A DNA stretch of 64,000 nucleotides from Pseudomonas sp. DTU12.3 (GTDB taxonomy: Bacteria > Pseudomonadota > Gammaproteobacteria > Pseudomonadales > Pseudomonadaceae). How positions within the stretch are numbered: position 1 is the first letter of the stretch; every line of letters starts with the position of its first letter. Shown in pieces: positions 38,764-46,356 of the stretch. The notes under the pieces are model-generated. The model was not told the origin of the DNA. It saw only the letters and a list, made by a program, of their open reading frames with translations, and did no database searches. Position numbers and translations under genes: made by a program. The stretch lies in contig NZ_CP027218.1 of NCBI RefSeq assembly GCF_004124275.1, positions 732,001 through 796,000 of the forward strand. The letters are read 5' to 3'.

Positions 38764-39070
38764 ACCCGATCCATCCTACGAAAAAATCATCCCCCATCCC
38801 GACAACCGCTTCATGGCCCTGACCGGCAATTGCAGCGACATGCCCACTCTGTTCATCGACACCCACGTTCCCCTCGACATCCTCATGGACGCCGCCAATC
38901 ACCGCATCCGCACCGTGGTTCAGGTCCTGGAAAACATGTGCATGCGCGGCTCGGTCGAGTGCGACTCGATCATCCTCAGCGACTTCGCCATGCTCTGCGC
39001 CATCCCGCTGCGCGATGGCTGTGATGTGCTGGATGTTATTGGGCGCAGGTTGGGCGGCATGCCGTCCTGA
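38750..39070 (+). CDS. Small DUF3077-like protein
   Basis: 106 residues from ATG 38750, with GAGGT about 10 bases upstream. It resembles small pseudomonad proteins of the DUF3077 type: a variable N-terminus, then an alpha-helical stretch (DTHVPLDILMDAANHRIRTV..LENMCMRG). No catalytic motif, signal peptide or TM segment is seen. Function unknown. Such genes are often present in several copies in Pseudomonas. Confidence 0.6.
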   Translation: MARLKPDPSYEKIIPHPDNRFMALTGNCSDMPTLFIDTHVPLDILMDAANHRIRTVVQVLENMCMRGSVECDSIILSDFAMLCAIPLRDGCDVLDVIGRRLGGMPS

Positions 39071-39080
39071 CGGCTCAAGA

Positions 39081-39154
39081 TCAAAAGATCGCAGCCTTCG
39101 GCAGCTCCTACATGAATCGCCGTGTAGGAGCTGCCGAAGGCTGCGATCTTTTGA
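39081..39154. repeat. GATCGCAGCC-type REPIN (near-perfect palindrome)
   Basis: Arms of about 31 bases (TCAAAAGATCGCAGCCTTCG... and complement) around a 12-base centre, between the 3' ends of the two flanking genes, where it could also act as a bidirectional terminator. Confidence 0.85.
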
Positions 39155-39167
39155 CTTTAAAAAAGGC

Positions 39168-39584
39168 TCAATCAACAACGATGTAAGCATCTTGGGCCCG
39201 AATAAAACGGTCGAACGCCTCTGAGTTGTAAACCTGCAGACAAGCATGGAAGACCATTTTTTCATCCGAGTATTTGCTGCCGGCGGAGGTCTGGGCATAC
39301 GCCGCTGACATATGGTTCCTCGTCTCGTTATAGGGATCGTGCAGCACCTGCAGCGTGTCTTCATTTTGCAGAACGGTGTGCATGCCTTTGCCCATGAACG
39401 AGTAGGCAACTGCGGCCAATGCGATGTCTTTTCTCAGGGCGGATTGCTCATTGAATGGCGCCAGGAGGCATTGGCTCAAGCCGTAATTTTTGAGGGTTTG
39501 CCGGGCTTGATCGGTGTGGTTTGCGTCGGCAAGTGCTATGTATGGGCCTAATGCGCCGAGTAGGAAGATGAATGGGTGTCGCAT
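39168..39584 (-). CDS. Tai4-like T6SS immunity protein (secreted)
   Basis: 138 residues with a signal peptide (MRHPFIFLLGALGPYIALA). The mature part has the spacing of Tai4 amidase-immunity proteins: NYGLSQCL, DIALAAVAYSFMGKG, and a late CLQVYNS with conserved Cys positions. Tai4 proteins protect the periplasm against Tae4 amidase effectors. No Tae4 gene is beside it, so it may be a stand-alone immunity gene, plausible next to an orphan vgrG. The family assignment is moderate. Confidence 0.55.
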   Translation of the reverse strand: MRHPFIFLLGALGPYIALADANHTDQARQTLKNYGLSQCLLAPFNEQSALRKDIALAAVAYSFMGKGMHTVLQNEDTLQVLHDPYNETRNHMSAAYAQTSAGSKYSDEKMVFHACLQVYNSEAFDRFIRAQDAYIVVD

Positions 39585-39641
39585 GAGATTTTGACTTCCT
39601 GTCGGTCGTGGTTAGCCAGTGTAACTGCATGACAGCGAAGC

Positions 39642-39833
39642 CCCTCACCCTAACCCTCTCCCGGAGGGAGAGGGGAGTGACCGAGTCGGCTGGGTGAGGT
39701 ACGCCGACTTGCGACTTCTGCAGCGTACTTTGCCCGGCCACGCTTGAGATCGCGGTGGTCTTTCAGGTCGACGTAAGCCGCGAGATCACCACAATCAGTC
39801 CCCTCTACCTCTGGGAGAGGGCTAGGGTGAGGG
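39642..39833. repeat. GAGAGGG-type long palindromic element, third copy
   Basis: The ends CCCTCACCCTAACCCTCTCC and GAGAGGGCTAGGGTGAGGG are near reverse complements; about 192 bases, filling most of the gap before rlmJ. Confidence 0.8.
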
Positions 39834-39914
39834 CAGGCTTTTGCCCGCTCAGCCGCCAACCCCTGACTTGCCGCCCGGTAAAAGGTAAACTTCGCGCCCT
39901 TCGCAGGAGCAGCC

Positions 39915-40754
39915 ATGAATTATCGTCACGCCTTCCATGCCGGCAATCACGCCGATGTGTTCAAACACCTGACCTTGACCCGCCTCATCGCCCTGATGTC
40001 GCGCAAGGAGCAGCCGTTTGCTTATCTCGACAGCCACGCCGGCATCGGTCTGTATGACTTGCAGGGCGATCAGGCGAATCGTACCGGTGAGTACCTGGAA
40101 GGCATCGCGCGCTTGTGGGATCAGCCGGATCTGCCGGCGTTGACCGCTGACTACATGAAAGTGCTGCACGAGATGAACCCGGATGGCCAGTTGCGCTATT
40201 ACCCGGGTTCGCCGGAGCTGGCACGGCGCCTGACGCGTCCGCAGGATCGGGTGATGCTCAATGAGAAGCACCCGGAAGACGGCGTGCTGCTCAAGGACAA
40301 CATGGCCGGTGATCGTCGGGTCAAGGTTCATCTCGGCGAAGGCTGGCATGTCGCGCGAGCGATGTTGCCGGTGCAGGAGAAGCGTGCGGTGATGCTGATC
40401 GATCCGCCGTTCGAGCAGCTCGATGAAATGCAGCGTTGCGCGGCGTCGTTGAAAGAGGCGATCGGCCGGATGCGCCAAACGGTGGCGGCGATCTGGTATC
40501 CGGTGAAGGATCAGCGTGCGTTGCGTCGCTTCTATCAGGATCTTGCTGGCTCGGGTGCGCCGAAGTTGTTGCGCGTCGAGCTGCTGGTGCATCCGCTGGA
40601 TACGCCGAACAGTCTGAACGGTTCGGGCATGGCGATTGCCAATCCGCCGTGGGGGCTGGAGGAGGAACTGCGTGAGTTGCTGCCCTGGTTGTCGAAGAAG
40701 CTGGGGCAGACCCAGGGCGGCTGGCAGATGGACTGGTTGATTGCCGAGAGCTGA
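39915..40754 (+). CDS. rlmJ: 23S rRNA (adenine-2030-N6)-methyltransferase RlmJ
   Basis: 279 residues. Starts MNYRHAFHAGNHADVFKHLT, the family's signature N-terminus, and has the N6-adenine methyltransferase motif DPPFEQ in MLIDPPFEQLDEM. It methylates A2030 of 23S rRNA. A clear AGGAG precedes the ATG. In PAO1 the neighbour is also msrA. Confidence 0.93.
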   Translation: MNYRHAFHAGNHADVFKHLTLTRLIALMSRKEQPFAYLDSHAGIGLYDLQGDQANRTGEYLEGIARLWDQPDLPALTADYMKVLHEMNPDGQLRYYPGSPELARRLTRPQDRVMLNEKHPEDGVLLKDNMAGDRRVKVHLGEGWHVARAMLPVQEKRAVMLIDPPFEQLDEMQRCAASLKEAIGRMRQTVAAIWYPVKDQRALRRFYQDLAGSGAPKLLRVELLVHPLDTPNSLNGSGMAIANPPWGLEEELRELLPWLSKKLGQTQGGWQMDWLIAES

Positions 40755-40767
40755 TTAACGGCAAGAT

Positions 40768-40873
40768 CAAAAGATCGCAGCCTGCGGCAGCTCCTACACG
40801 ATTCGGTATCGCCCACAAATGTGCGGACGATCACTGATCTCCTGTAGGAGCTGCCGAAGGCTGCGATCTTTTG
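40768..40873. repeat. GATCGCAGCC-type REPIN
   Basis: CAAAAGATCGCAGCCTGCGG and a complementary arm (CCGAAGGCTGCGATCTTTTG) separated by about 45 bases, between the converging rlmJ and msrA genes. Confidence 0.8.
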
Positions 40874-40883
40874 CTTTGAGGAT

Positions 40884-41549
40884 TTAATTGCCTGCCAGGC
40901 TCGGTGGCATGCACACGCCGGTGCCGCCAATCCCGCAGTAGCCTTCAGGATTTTTCGCCAGATACTGCTGGTGATACGTCTCGGCGAAGTACACGGTCGG
41001 CGCCTGTTCGATCTCGGTGCTGATTTCACCCAGACCTGCTTTCGACAACTCGGCCTGATAGGTCGCCTTGCTCTTCAGCGCCGCATCCAGATGCGCAGGC
41101 GAAGTCGCATAGATCACCGAGCGGTACTGCGTGCCGATGTCATTGCCCTGACGCATGCCCTGCGTCGGGTTGTGCAGTTCCCAGAACATCGCCAGCAGTT
41201 CTTCGTAGCTGACTTTATCCTTGTCATACACCACCAGCACCACTTCGGCGTGGCCGGTCAGGCCCGAGCAGACTTCTTCGTAGGTCGGGTTCGGCGTGAA
41301 GCCGCCGGCGTAACCGACGACCGTGCTGACTACGCCTTCACGCTGCCAGAAGCGGCGCTCGGCACCCCAGAAGCAACCGAGACCGAAAATCGCAAAGTCG
41401 ACGTCCTGGAAAAACGGGCCAAGCAATGGAGTTTCGTCGAAGACGAAGTGCTTTTCAGGCAGGGTCATCGCGGTTTCGCGGCCGGGCAGAGCTTGTTCTT
41501 TAGTCGGGAGCACGTTTTTGTTCACCAGAATTTCCGAGCGCAGAACCAT
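40884..41549 (-). CDS. msrA: Peptide methionine-S-sulfoxide reductase MsrA
   Basis: 221 residues with the catalytic [10 protein letters not shown] motif (Cys59) and resolving cysteines near the C-terminus ([11 protein letters not shown]). The N-terminal extension of about 50 residues is usual in pseudomonads. It repairs methionine sulfoxide in oxidised proteins. GAGGA lies about 7 bases upstream of the ATG at 41549. Confidence 0.94.
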   Translation of the reverse strand: MVLRSEILVNKNVLPTKEQALPGRETAMTLPEKHFVFDETPLLGPFFQDVDFAIFGLGCFWGAERRFWQREGVVSTVVGYAGGFTPNPTYEEVCSGLTGHAEVVLVVYDKDKVSYEELLAMFWELHNPTQGMRQGNDIGTQYRSVIYATSPAHLDAALKSKATYQAELSKAGLGEISTEIEQAPTVYFAETYHQQYLAKNPEGYCGIGGTGVCMPPSLAGN

Positions 41550-41630
41550 GATCGTTCCTCTCAGTCAGGATGGGATGTAAAAAGTCAGACCGCCAGTGTG
41601 CCCAATGATGCCGAGTTAATCACTACCCAA

Positions 41631-41715
41631 TGTAGGAGCTGCCGCAGGCTGCGATCTTTTGATCTTGTCTTTTAAAAACAGGATCAAAAGATCGCAGCCT
41701 GCGGCAGCTCCTACA
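41631..41715. repeat. GATCGCAGCC-type REPIN
   Basis: TGTAGGAGCTGCCGCAGGCT and its complement enclose a short centre, between the msrA 5' end and the 3' end of the dipA-like gene. Confidence 0.8.
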
Positions 41716-41730
41716 AGGGATCGGCGGGGA

Positions 41731-44427
41731 TTAGAGGCAGAGCGGGCCGCGCGGGTAGCGTTTCAGTGCCTGGATCAGTTCGGCGCCGGGGATTGGCCGG
41801 TCGAACAGGTAGCCCTGGCCGACGTCGCAACGGTGCCGGCGCAGGAACGCCAATTGCTCGGCGGTCTCGATGCCTTCGGCCACAACTTTGAGCTTGAGGT
41901 TGTGCGCCATGGCGATCACCGCAGAGGTGATTTCCATGTCGTCCTGGTTGTCGGGGATTTCGTGGATGAAGCTGCGATCGATCTTGATGATGTCGATCGG
42001 GAATTTTTTCAGATAGCTCAGCGACGAGTAGCCAGTGCCAAAGTCGTCCATGGCCAGGGTCAGGCCCAGACGCTTGAGCTGATCAAGCTGCAAATGCGTG
42101 TCTTCGGTGGCTTCCAGCAACAGGCCTTCGGTCAGCTCAAGTTCGAGCAGATTGGCCGGCAGCGCTTCTTCCTTGAGGATGTTGGCGATGGAGGCGACCA
42201 GATCCGGGTCGGAGAACTGTTTCGGCGACAGGTTGATCGCCACTTGCAGATTGCCCATGCCGGCAGCGGTCAGCGCTTTGCTCATGCGGCAGGCCTGACG
42301 GGCGATCCATTTGCCGATCGGAATGATCAGGCCGGTCTCTTCGGCGACGCTGATGAACTGGTCCGGGCGAATCATCCCGCGCTCCGGGTGATTCCAGCGC
42401 AACAGCGCTTCCATGCCCAGCAGACGACCGCTGCGCAGGCACAGCTTGGGCTGATAGAACACGTCCAGCTCGTTCTGGGTCAGCGCGCGGCGCAGGTTGT
42501 TCTCGACGAACAGTTTGTAACTGGCCTCGGCGTTCAGCGCTTCGGTGAAGACTTGCACCTGATGTTTGCCGTTGGCCTTGGCTTTGTGCAGCGCCAAGCC
42601 GGCGTTACGCATCAGCGTTTGCGGGTCGCGCCCGTGCAGCGGCGCGCAAGCCAGGCCCACGGAGCCGGTGACGCTGATCAACTGGTTGTCGACGAACATC
42701 GGCTTATCGAGGGTCATCAGCAACTGGCTGGCGATCTGTTGCCCGGCCTCAAGGTCGGTGTTGTCGAGCAGCACGGCGAATTCGTTACTGGCGAAACGCG
42801 CAAGGCTGCCGCTCGGGCTGAGGCTGTTGCGCAGGCGCCGGGCCAGGCTGATCAGCAGTTTGTCGCCGGTCTGATGGCCGAGGCTGTCGTTGATCCGCTT
42901 GAAGTTGTCGATGTCCACCAGCAACAGGCTGATCGGGGTATCGCTATCCCGGGCGAAGCGTTCGTCAAGGTTACGGATGAACGCCGGGCGGTTGCCGAGG
43001 TTGGTCAGGTTGTCGGTGTAGGCGAGGCGCTCGATGCGCTGCTGCGCCAGTTTGGTCTGGGTGATGTCTTCGTAGATGCCGATGTAGTGGGTCAGCTCAC
43101 GGTTGTCGCCGTAGACCTTGGAAATCGACAACTGGCCCCAGTACGGTTCGAGGTTCTTGCGCCGGCTCTTGAATTCGCCCTGCCAACTGTTGCTCTTGGC
43201 CAGCGCGGAAGGTGCGTCGAACAGCAGCTCGCTGAGGTTCTCCAGCGCCGGCAGCTCGGACAGGCGCTGGCCATGGACTTCTTCGGTGGTGTACTGGGTG
43301 ATCGCGGTGAAGCTCGGGTTAACGTATTCGACCACACCGTCGCAATTGACCAGCAGAAACGCGTTGGCGCTTTGCTCGACCGCACGCTGGAACAGGTGCA
43401 GGGCGCTGGTGGCGGTGCGCCGGTTGTGATTGTTGATGACTTGCGCGAACTGGTCGGCCAGCTCACCGGCAAAGGCGATTTCATCGGACTGCCAGGCGCG
43501 GGTCACGCCGGTCTGCTCCAGGCACAACACGCCGACGACCTGGCCATCGACACGAATGCTCGCATCGAGCATCGCGTTGACGTCGCGCGGGCGCAGCGCC
43601 TCGGCCATGTCGCGGGTGCGCGGGTCGCGCATCGCGTTGTGCGCGTCGATCGCACGGCTGCTGTGCAACGCTTCCATGTAGTCAGGGAAGGTGCTGATGT
43701 CGATTTCGTCGGGCAGGATGTATTCCTGCGTCGCGCGGTGATACGCGGAGATCGGCACCAGTTGCTGGCCTTCGAGGTTCCACAGGCTGGCGCAGTCGAT
43801 TTCATAGATATCGCAGGCGCAGCGAGTGATCAGTTCGGCGGCTTCCTGCAACGAATTGTGCGTGCTGTAGCGCTGACGGGCGAGTAACAGAATCAGATCC
43901 TGCTGGGCGCGCACGCGTTCGAGGTGTTGCAGTTGTTCCTGCTGGGCGCGCTGGTTGAGTTCCAGGGCTATTTGCAGGCGCGAGTTCTGGGTTTCCAGAT
44001 CGACCGAAGGCGGTAGCGGCGCATCGTCAAATACGTCATCGACTGCCAGCAGATAGCCGCGCAGCAGGTGACGATTGTGTTGTTTGTAGGCTTCGCCCAG
44101 TTCGAGGATGCTCAGCGCACCGGCCGCAGTGTGCAGGGTATAGCGCACCAGATAATGCGGGCTGGCGGTCAGTTGTTGCTGGATCGCGTCATGCAGTTGA
44201 TAACGCGCTTCCGGCTCCATCAGACTGGCGTAGGGTGAACCGACCAGAGCGCACAGCTCGACAGCCGGTTGACCGAATTGGCGTTCGCAGTTGGGATCGA
44301 GGAACAACATCGCCCAACTGGCTTCATTCAAGCGCTCGAAACGCAGCATGCCGAGCCGCGAGGGCACAGGCAACTGCGTCACTACCTCGGCCGCCATACG
44401 GCTGGCGGCATCGGGTTGGCTCTTCAT
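41731..44427 (-). CDS. dipA: GAF-PAS-GGDEF-EAL protein, probable c-di-GMP phosphodiesterase (DipA-like)
   Basis: 898 residues: N-terminal sensor region, GAF-like domain (about 170-340), PAS (about 345-465), GGDEF and EAL domains. The GGDEF motif is degenerate (RFASNEFAVLL) while EAL is intact (MEALLRWNHPERG; DDFGTGYSSLSYL), so it should hydrolyse c-di-GMP rather than make it. PAO1 DipA (PA5017) has, as I recall, the same ASNEF signature and neighbourhood (msrA, aceF). DipA promotes biofilm dispersal. It is separated here from aceF by a PhoD-like gene. Confidence 0.85.
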   Translation of the reverse strand: MKSQPDAASRMAAEVVTQLPVPSRLGMLRFERLNEASWAMLFLDPNCERQFGQPAVELCALVGSPYASLMEPEARYQLHDAIQQQLTASPHYLVRYTLHTAAGALSILELGEAYKQHNRHLLRGYLLAVDDVFDDAPLPPSVDLETQNSRLQIALELNQRAQQEQLQHLERVRAQQDLILLLARQRYSTHNSLQEAAELITRCACDIYEIDCASLWNLEGQQLVPISAYHRATQEYILPDEIDISTFPDYMEALHSSRAIDAHNAMRDPRTRDMAEALRPRDVNAMLDASIRVDGQVVGVLCLEQTGVTRAWQSDEIAFAGELADQFAQVINNHNRRTATSALHLFQRAVEQSANAFLLVNCDGVVEYVNPSFTAITQYTTEEVHGQRLSELPALENLSELLFDAPSALAKSNSWQGEFKSRRKNLEPYWGQLSISKVYGDNRELTHYIGIYEDITQTKLAQQRIERLAYTDNLTNLGNRPAFIRNLDERFARDSDTPISLLLVDIDNFKRINDSLGHQTGDKLLISLARRLRNSLSPSGSLARFASNEFAVLLDNTDLEAGQQIASQLLMTLDKPMFVDNQLISVTGSVGLACAPLHGRDPQTLMRNAGLALHKAKANGKHQVQVFTEALNAEASYKLFVENNLRRALTQNELDVFYQPKLCLRSGRLLGMEALLRWNHPERGMIRPDQFISVAEETGLIIPIGKWIARQACRMSKALTAAGMGNLQVAINLSPKQFSDPDLVASIANILKEEALPANLLELELTEGLLLEATEDTHLQLDQLKRLGLTLAMDDFGTGYSSLSYLKKFPIDIIKIDRSFIHEIPDNQDDMEITSAVIAMAHNLKLKVVAEGIETAEQLAFLRRHRCDVGQGYLFDRPIPGAELIQALKRYPRGPLCL

Positions 44428-44600
44428 GAAGGGAACTCGCTTGAAAATATGCTGAACGCGGGGGCTCTCGCCCTCTTTAACGTTGCCTGCGGCAAGGTTG
44501 CATCATTGCGGCACTGACTGACAAGAGAGATGAAGGCCAAGTGCTATAAGAATGTGTCGGCTGCGTTGAACATTTCTCCAGCGTGGGGGTGAAAAGAGCC

Positions 44601-44673
44601 AAAGATCGCAGCCTGCGGCAGCTCCCGCAGGGCAATTCGAACAATGTAGGAGCTGCCGAAGGCTGCGATCTTT
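44601..44673. repeat. GATCGCAGCC-type REPIN
   Basis: AAAGATCGCAGCCTGCGG and its complementary arm in the gap between the dipA-like gene and the PhoD-like gene. The remaining ~180 bases hold nothing clear apart from the expected dipA promoter. Confidence 0.8.
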
Positions 44674-44678
44674 AAGGC

Positions 44679-46076
44679 TTAGCGCAGCTTTATGGTGACC
44701 GACTGCAGTGGCTTGCCATCGCGGTCATGATAATTGATCAAAATATGATCACTCTCGACCAGCATATGCGCAAAGTTGTCCTGGCTGATCACCTCGCTGG
44801 TCAATTCGTGCACATAGTCACCCGCCGCGGTGCGCGCCAGCGGTTGATCGAGGACAAACGTCGACGCCTTGGCATACGGCAGCAGTTTGCTGTTGCACAG
44901 CGGCGAAGACACCACGGTGTGGATTGCGAAATCGGCATCCTCGCTATGGCTCAGGCGCGCAGTCAGCGAGCCGTGGACATCGCCGGAAATGATCACGACA
45001 TTGCTGATTTTGTGCGTGCGCACGGTTTCCAGCAGGCGCAGTCGTTGCTCGGCAAAGCCCTGCCAGCCATCGTCGCCATTGGCTTGGCGATCCGGGAAAA
45101 ACATCACGCTGGTCACCACAAACTTGACCCGCGCCGTGCTGTTGATCAGCCATTGGCACAAGGCCAGTTCCTGAGCTTCATCGAGGATGCGCCGCTCATT
45201 GTTCGACAGATCGCGTCGGGTGCGCGTGTCGGTCACAAACCATTCGATATCGGCTTCGCTGAATGGGTACCAGTAATGCTCCAGTGAAGCATGATCAAGT
45301 TGTCCGTTAGTTGTCAGTGCATAAGCCGGGCTATGGCTTGCCTGGTATAAATTGTATGCCGCCATGGCGTTGCGATATAACTTGTCGTCAGCCGGTTCGG
45401 CATTCGCTGGCCAATTGTCTTCAATCTCGTGGTCGTCAAGTATCATGTAAGTTGATGTGCCGGACATCAGGCGTTTTATGCCCGGTTGTGAAAAGGCCGC
45501 GCGGTATTTAATGAGGATGTCTTTATAACTGCGATCGGGACCGATCCGGTTCAGGTCATCGACATAAATCTGGTCGCCGCTCATGATGGTTGCGCTGATC
45601 GGCGGTTGCTGGCCTTCGATCAATTGGTTGATGGACGTAAAGATCCGATCCCCCAGCAATGGCAATACCGGCACGCCTGCTGTCAGGCGCAGATAGCGAC
45701 AGGAGCCGAGAATATAGGCGCGTGGCCGCAACGGCTCGCTGCTGCGAGTACGCAAGCGATAAATTTCCCGCGGCCATTGCAGCGGCAGTTCCGCGACGCT
45801 GTCCACGGTATGTACCGGGCTCATCGGGCTGAACCAGCCGGTTTGAAATTCATACTCGGTGTCTTCCAGCAAATCATTCAGGATGAACACTTCGCACATA
45901 TCGCCTAATTCACCCAGTTTGCTAAACAGGGCGGTTGACCATAGTTGTGAATTGCTCGGACGATAACGCAAGCCGGCAAACACTTGCAGGTTCTTTTGAT
46001 ATTCGCCACGAACCAGGATGCGCGCGTGGTTAGTTGTGGTGTGGCCAATAATCGGGCCGATAACGGGTTTTAACAT
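44679..46076 (-). CDS. PhoD-like phosphatase / alkaline phosphatase D family metallophosphoesterase
   Basis: 465 residues from the ATG at 46076; ATGs at 46088 and 46112 in the same frame are alternatives and none has a good ribosome-binding site. Metal-binding motifs of the family are seen: SGDQIYVDDL, LDDHEIEDNWP and ISGDVHGSLTAR. No signal peptide is visible, so it may be cytosolic, unlike secreted PhoD. Substrate unknown. Base composition is slightly more AT-rich than its neighbours, and the gene is not at this place in PAO1 as I recall, so it may be an insertion. Confidence 0.75.
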   Translation of the reverse strand: MLKPVIGPIIGHTTTNHARILVRGEYQKNLQVFAGLRYRPSNSQLWSTALFSKLGELGDMCEVFILNDLLEDTEYEFQTGWFSPMSPVHTVDSVAELPLQWPREIYRLRTRSSEPLRPRAYILGSCRYLRLTAGVPVLPLLGDRIFTSINQLIEGQQPPISATIMSGDQIYVDDLNRIGPDRSYKDILIKYRAAFSQPGIKRLMSGTSTYMILDDHEIEDNWPANAEPADDKLYRNAMAAYNLYQASHSPAYALTTNGQLDHASLEHYWYPFSEADIEWFVTDTRTRRDLSNNERRILDEAQELALCQWLINSTARVKFVVTSVMFFPDRQANGDDGWQGFAEQRLRLLETVRTHKISNVVIISGDVHGSLTARLSHSEDADFAIHTVVSSPLCNSKLLPYAKASTFVLDQPLARTAAGDYVHELTSEVISQDNFAHMLVESDHILINYHDRDGKPLQSVTIKLR

Positions 46077-46254
46077 ATTCGAATCCATTCGAAAGAGTAA
46101 GGCGAAGTGCATGCATTGCTAAAAAGTCGATGCGCTGACTTTGTTGTCGCAAGACTAGTTGCCGACAGAATAAAAAGATCGCTGTGAAGTGGACTCAGGT
46201 CGTAGCCGATGTCAGCGGGTTTTGTGGGAAAAGTACCGGTTTATAAATTTCAGG

Positions 46255-46285
46255 CAAAAAAAAGCCCCGCCAAACTGACGGGGTT
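46255..46285 (-). terminator. Rho-independent terminator downstream of aceF
   Basis: On the minus strand CCCCGTCAGTTTGGCGGGG forms a stem followed by a run of T (A-run 46256-46263 on the plus strand). Confidence 0.85.
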
Positions 46286-46326
46286 GAGGTACGAGCGTGT
46301 GGCGCTCGAAAACGTGAAGCACAAGC

Positions 46327-46352
46327 GGCCCTCCGTTGCCGGAGGGCCGCCT
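46327..46352. terminator. Strong GC hairpin right after aceF
   Basis: GCGGCCCTCC and GGAGGGCCGC are perfect 10-bp arms with a GTTGCC loop, 4 bases past the aceF stop. No T-tract; probably an mRNA 3'-end stabiliser ahead of the terminator at 46255-46285. Confidence 0.6.
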
Positions 46353-46356
46353 GGGA

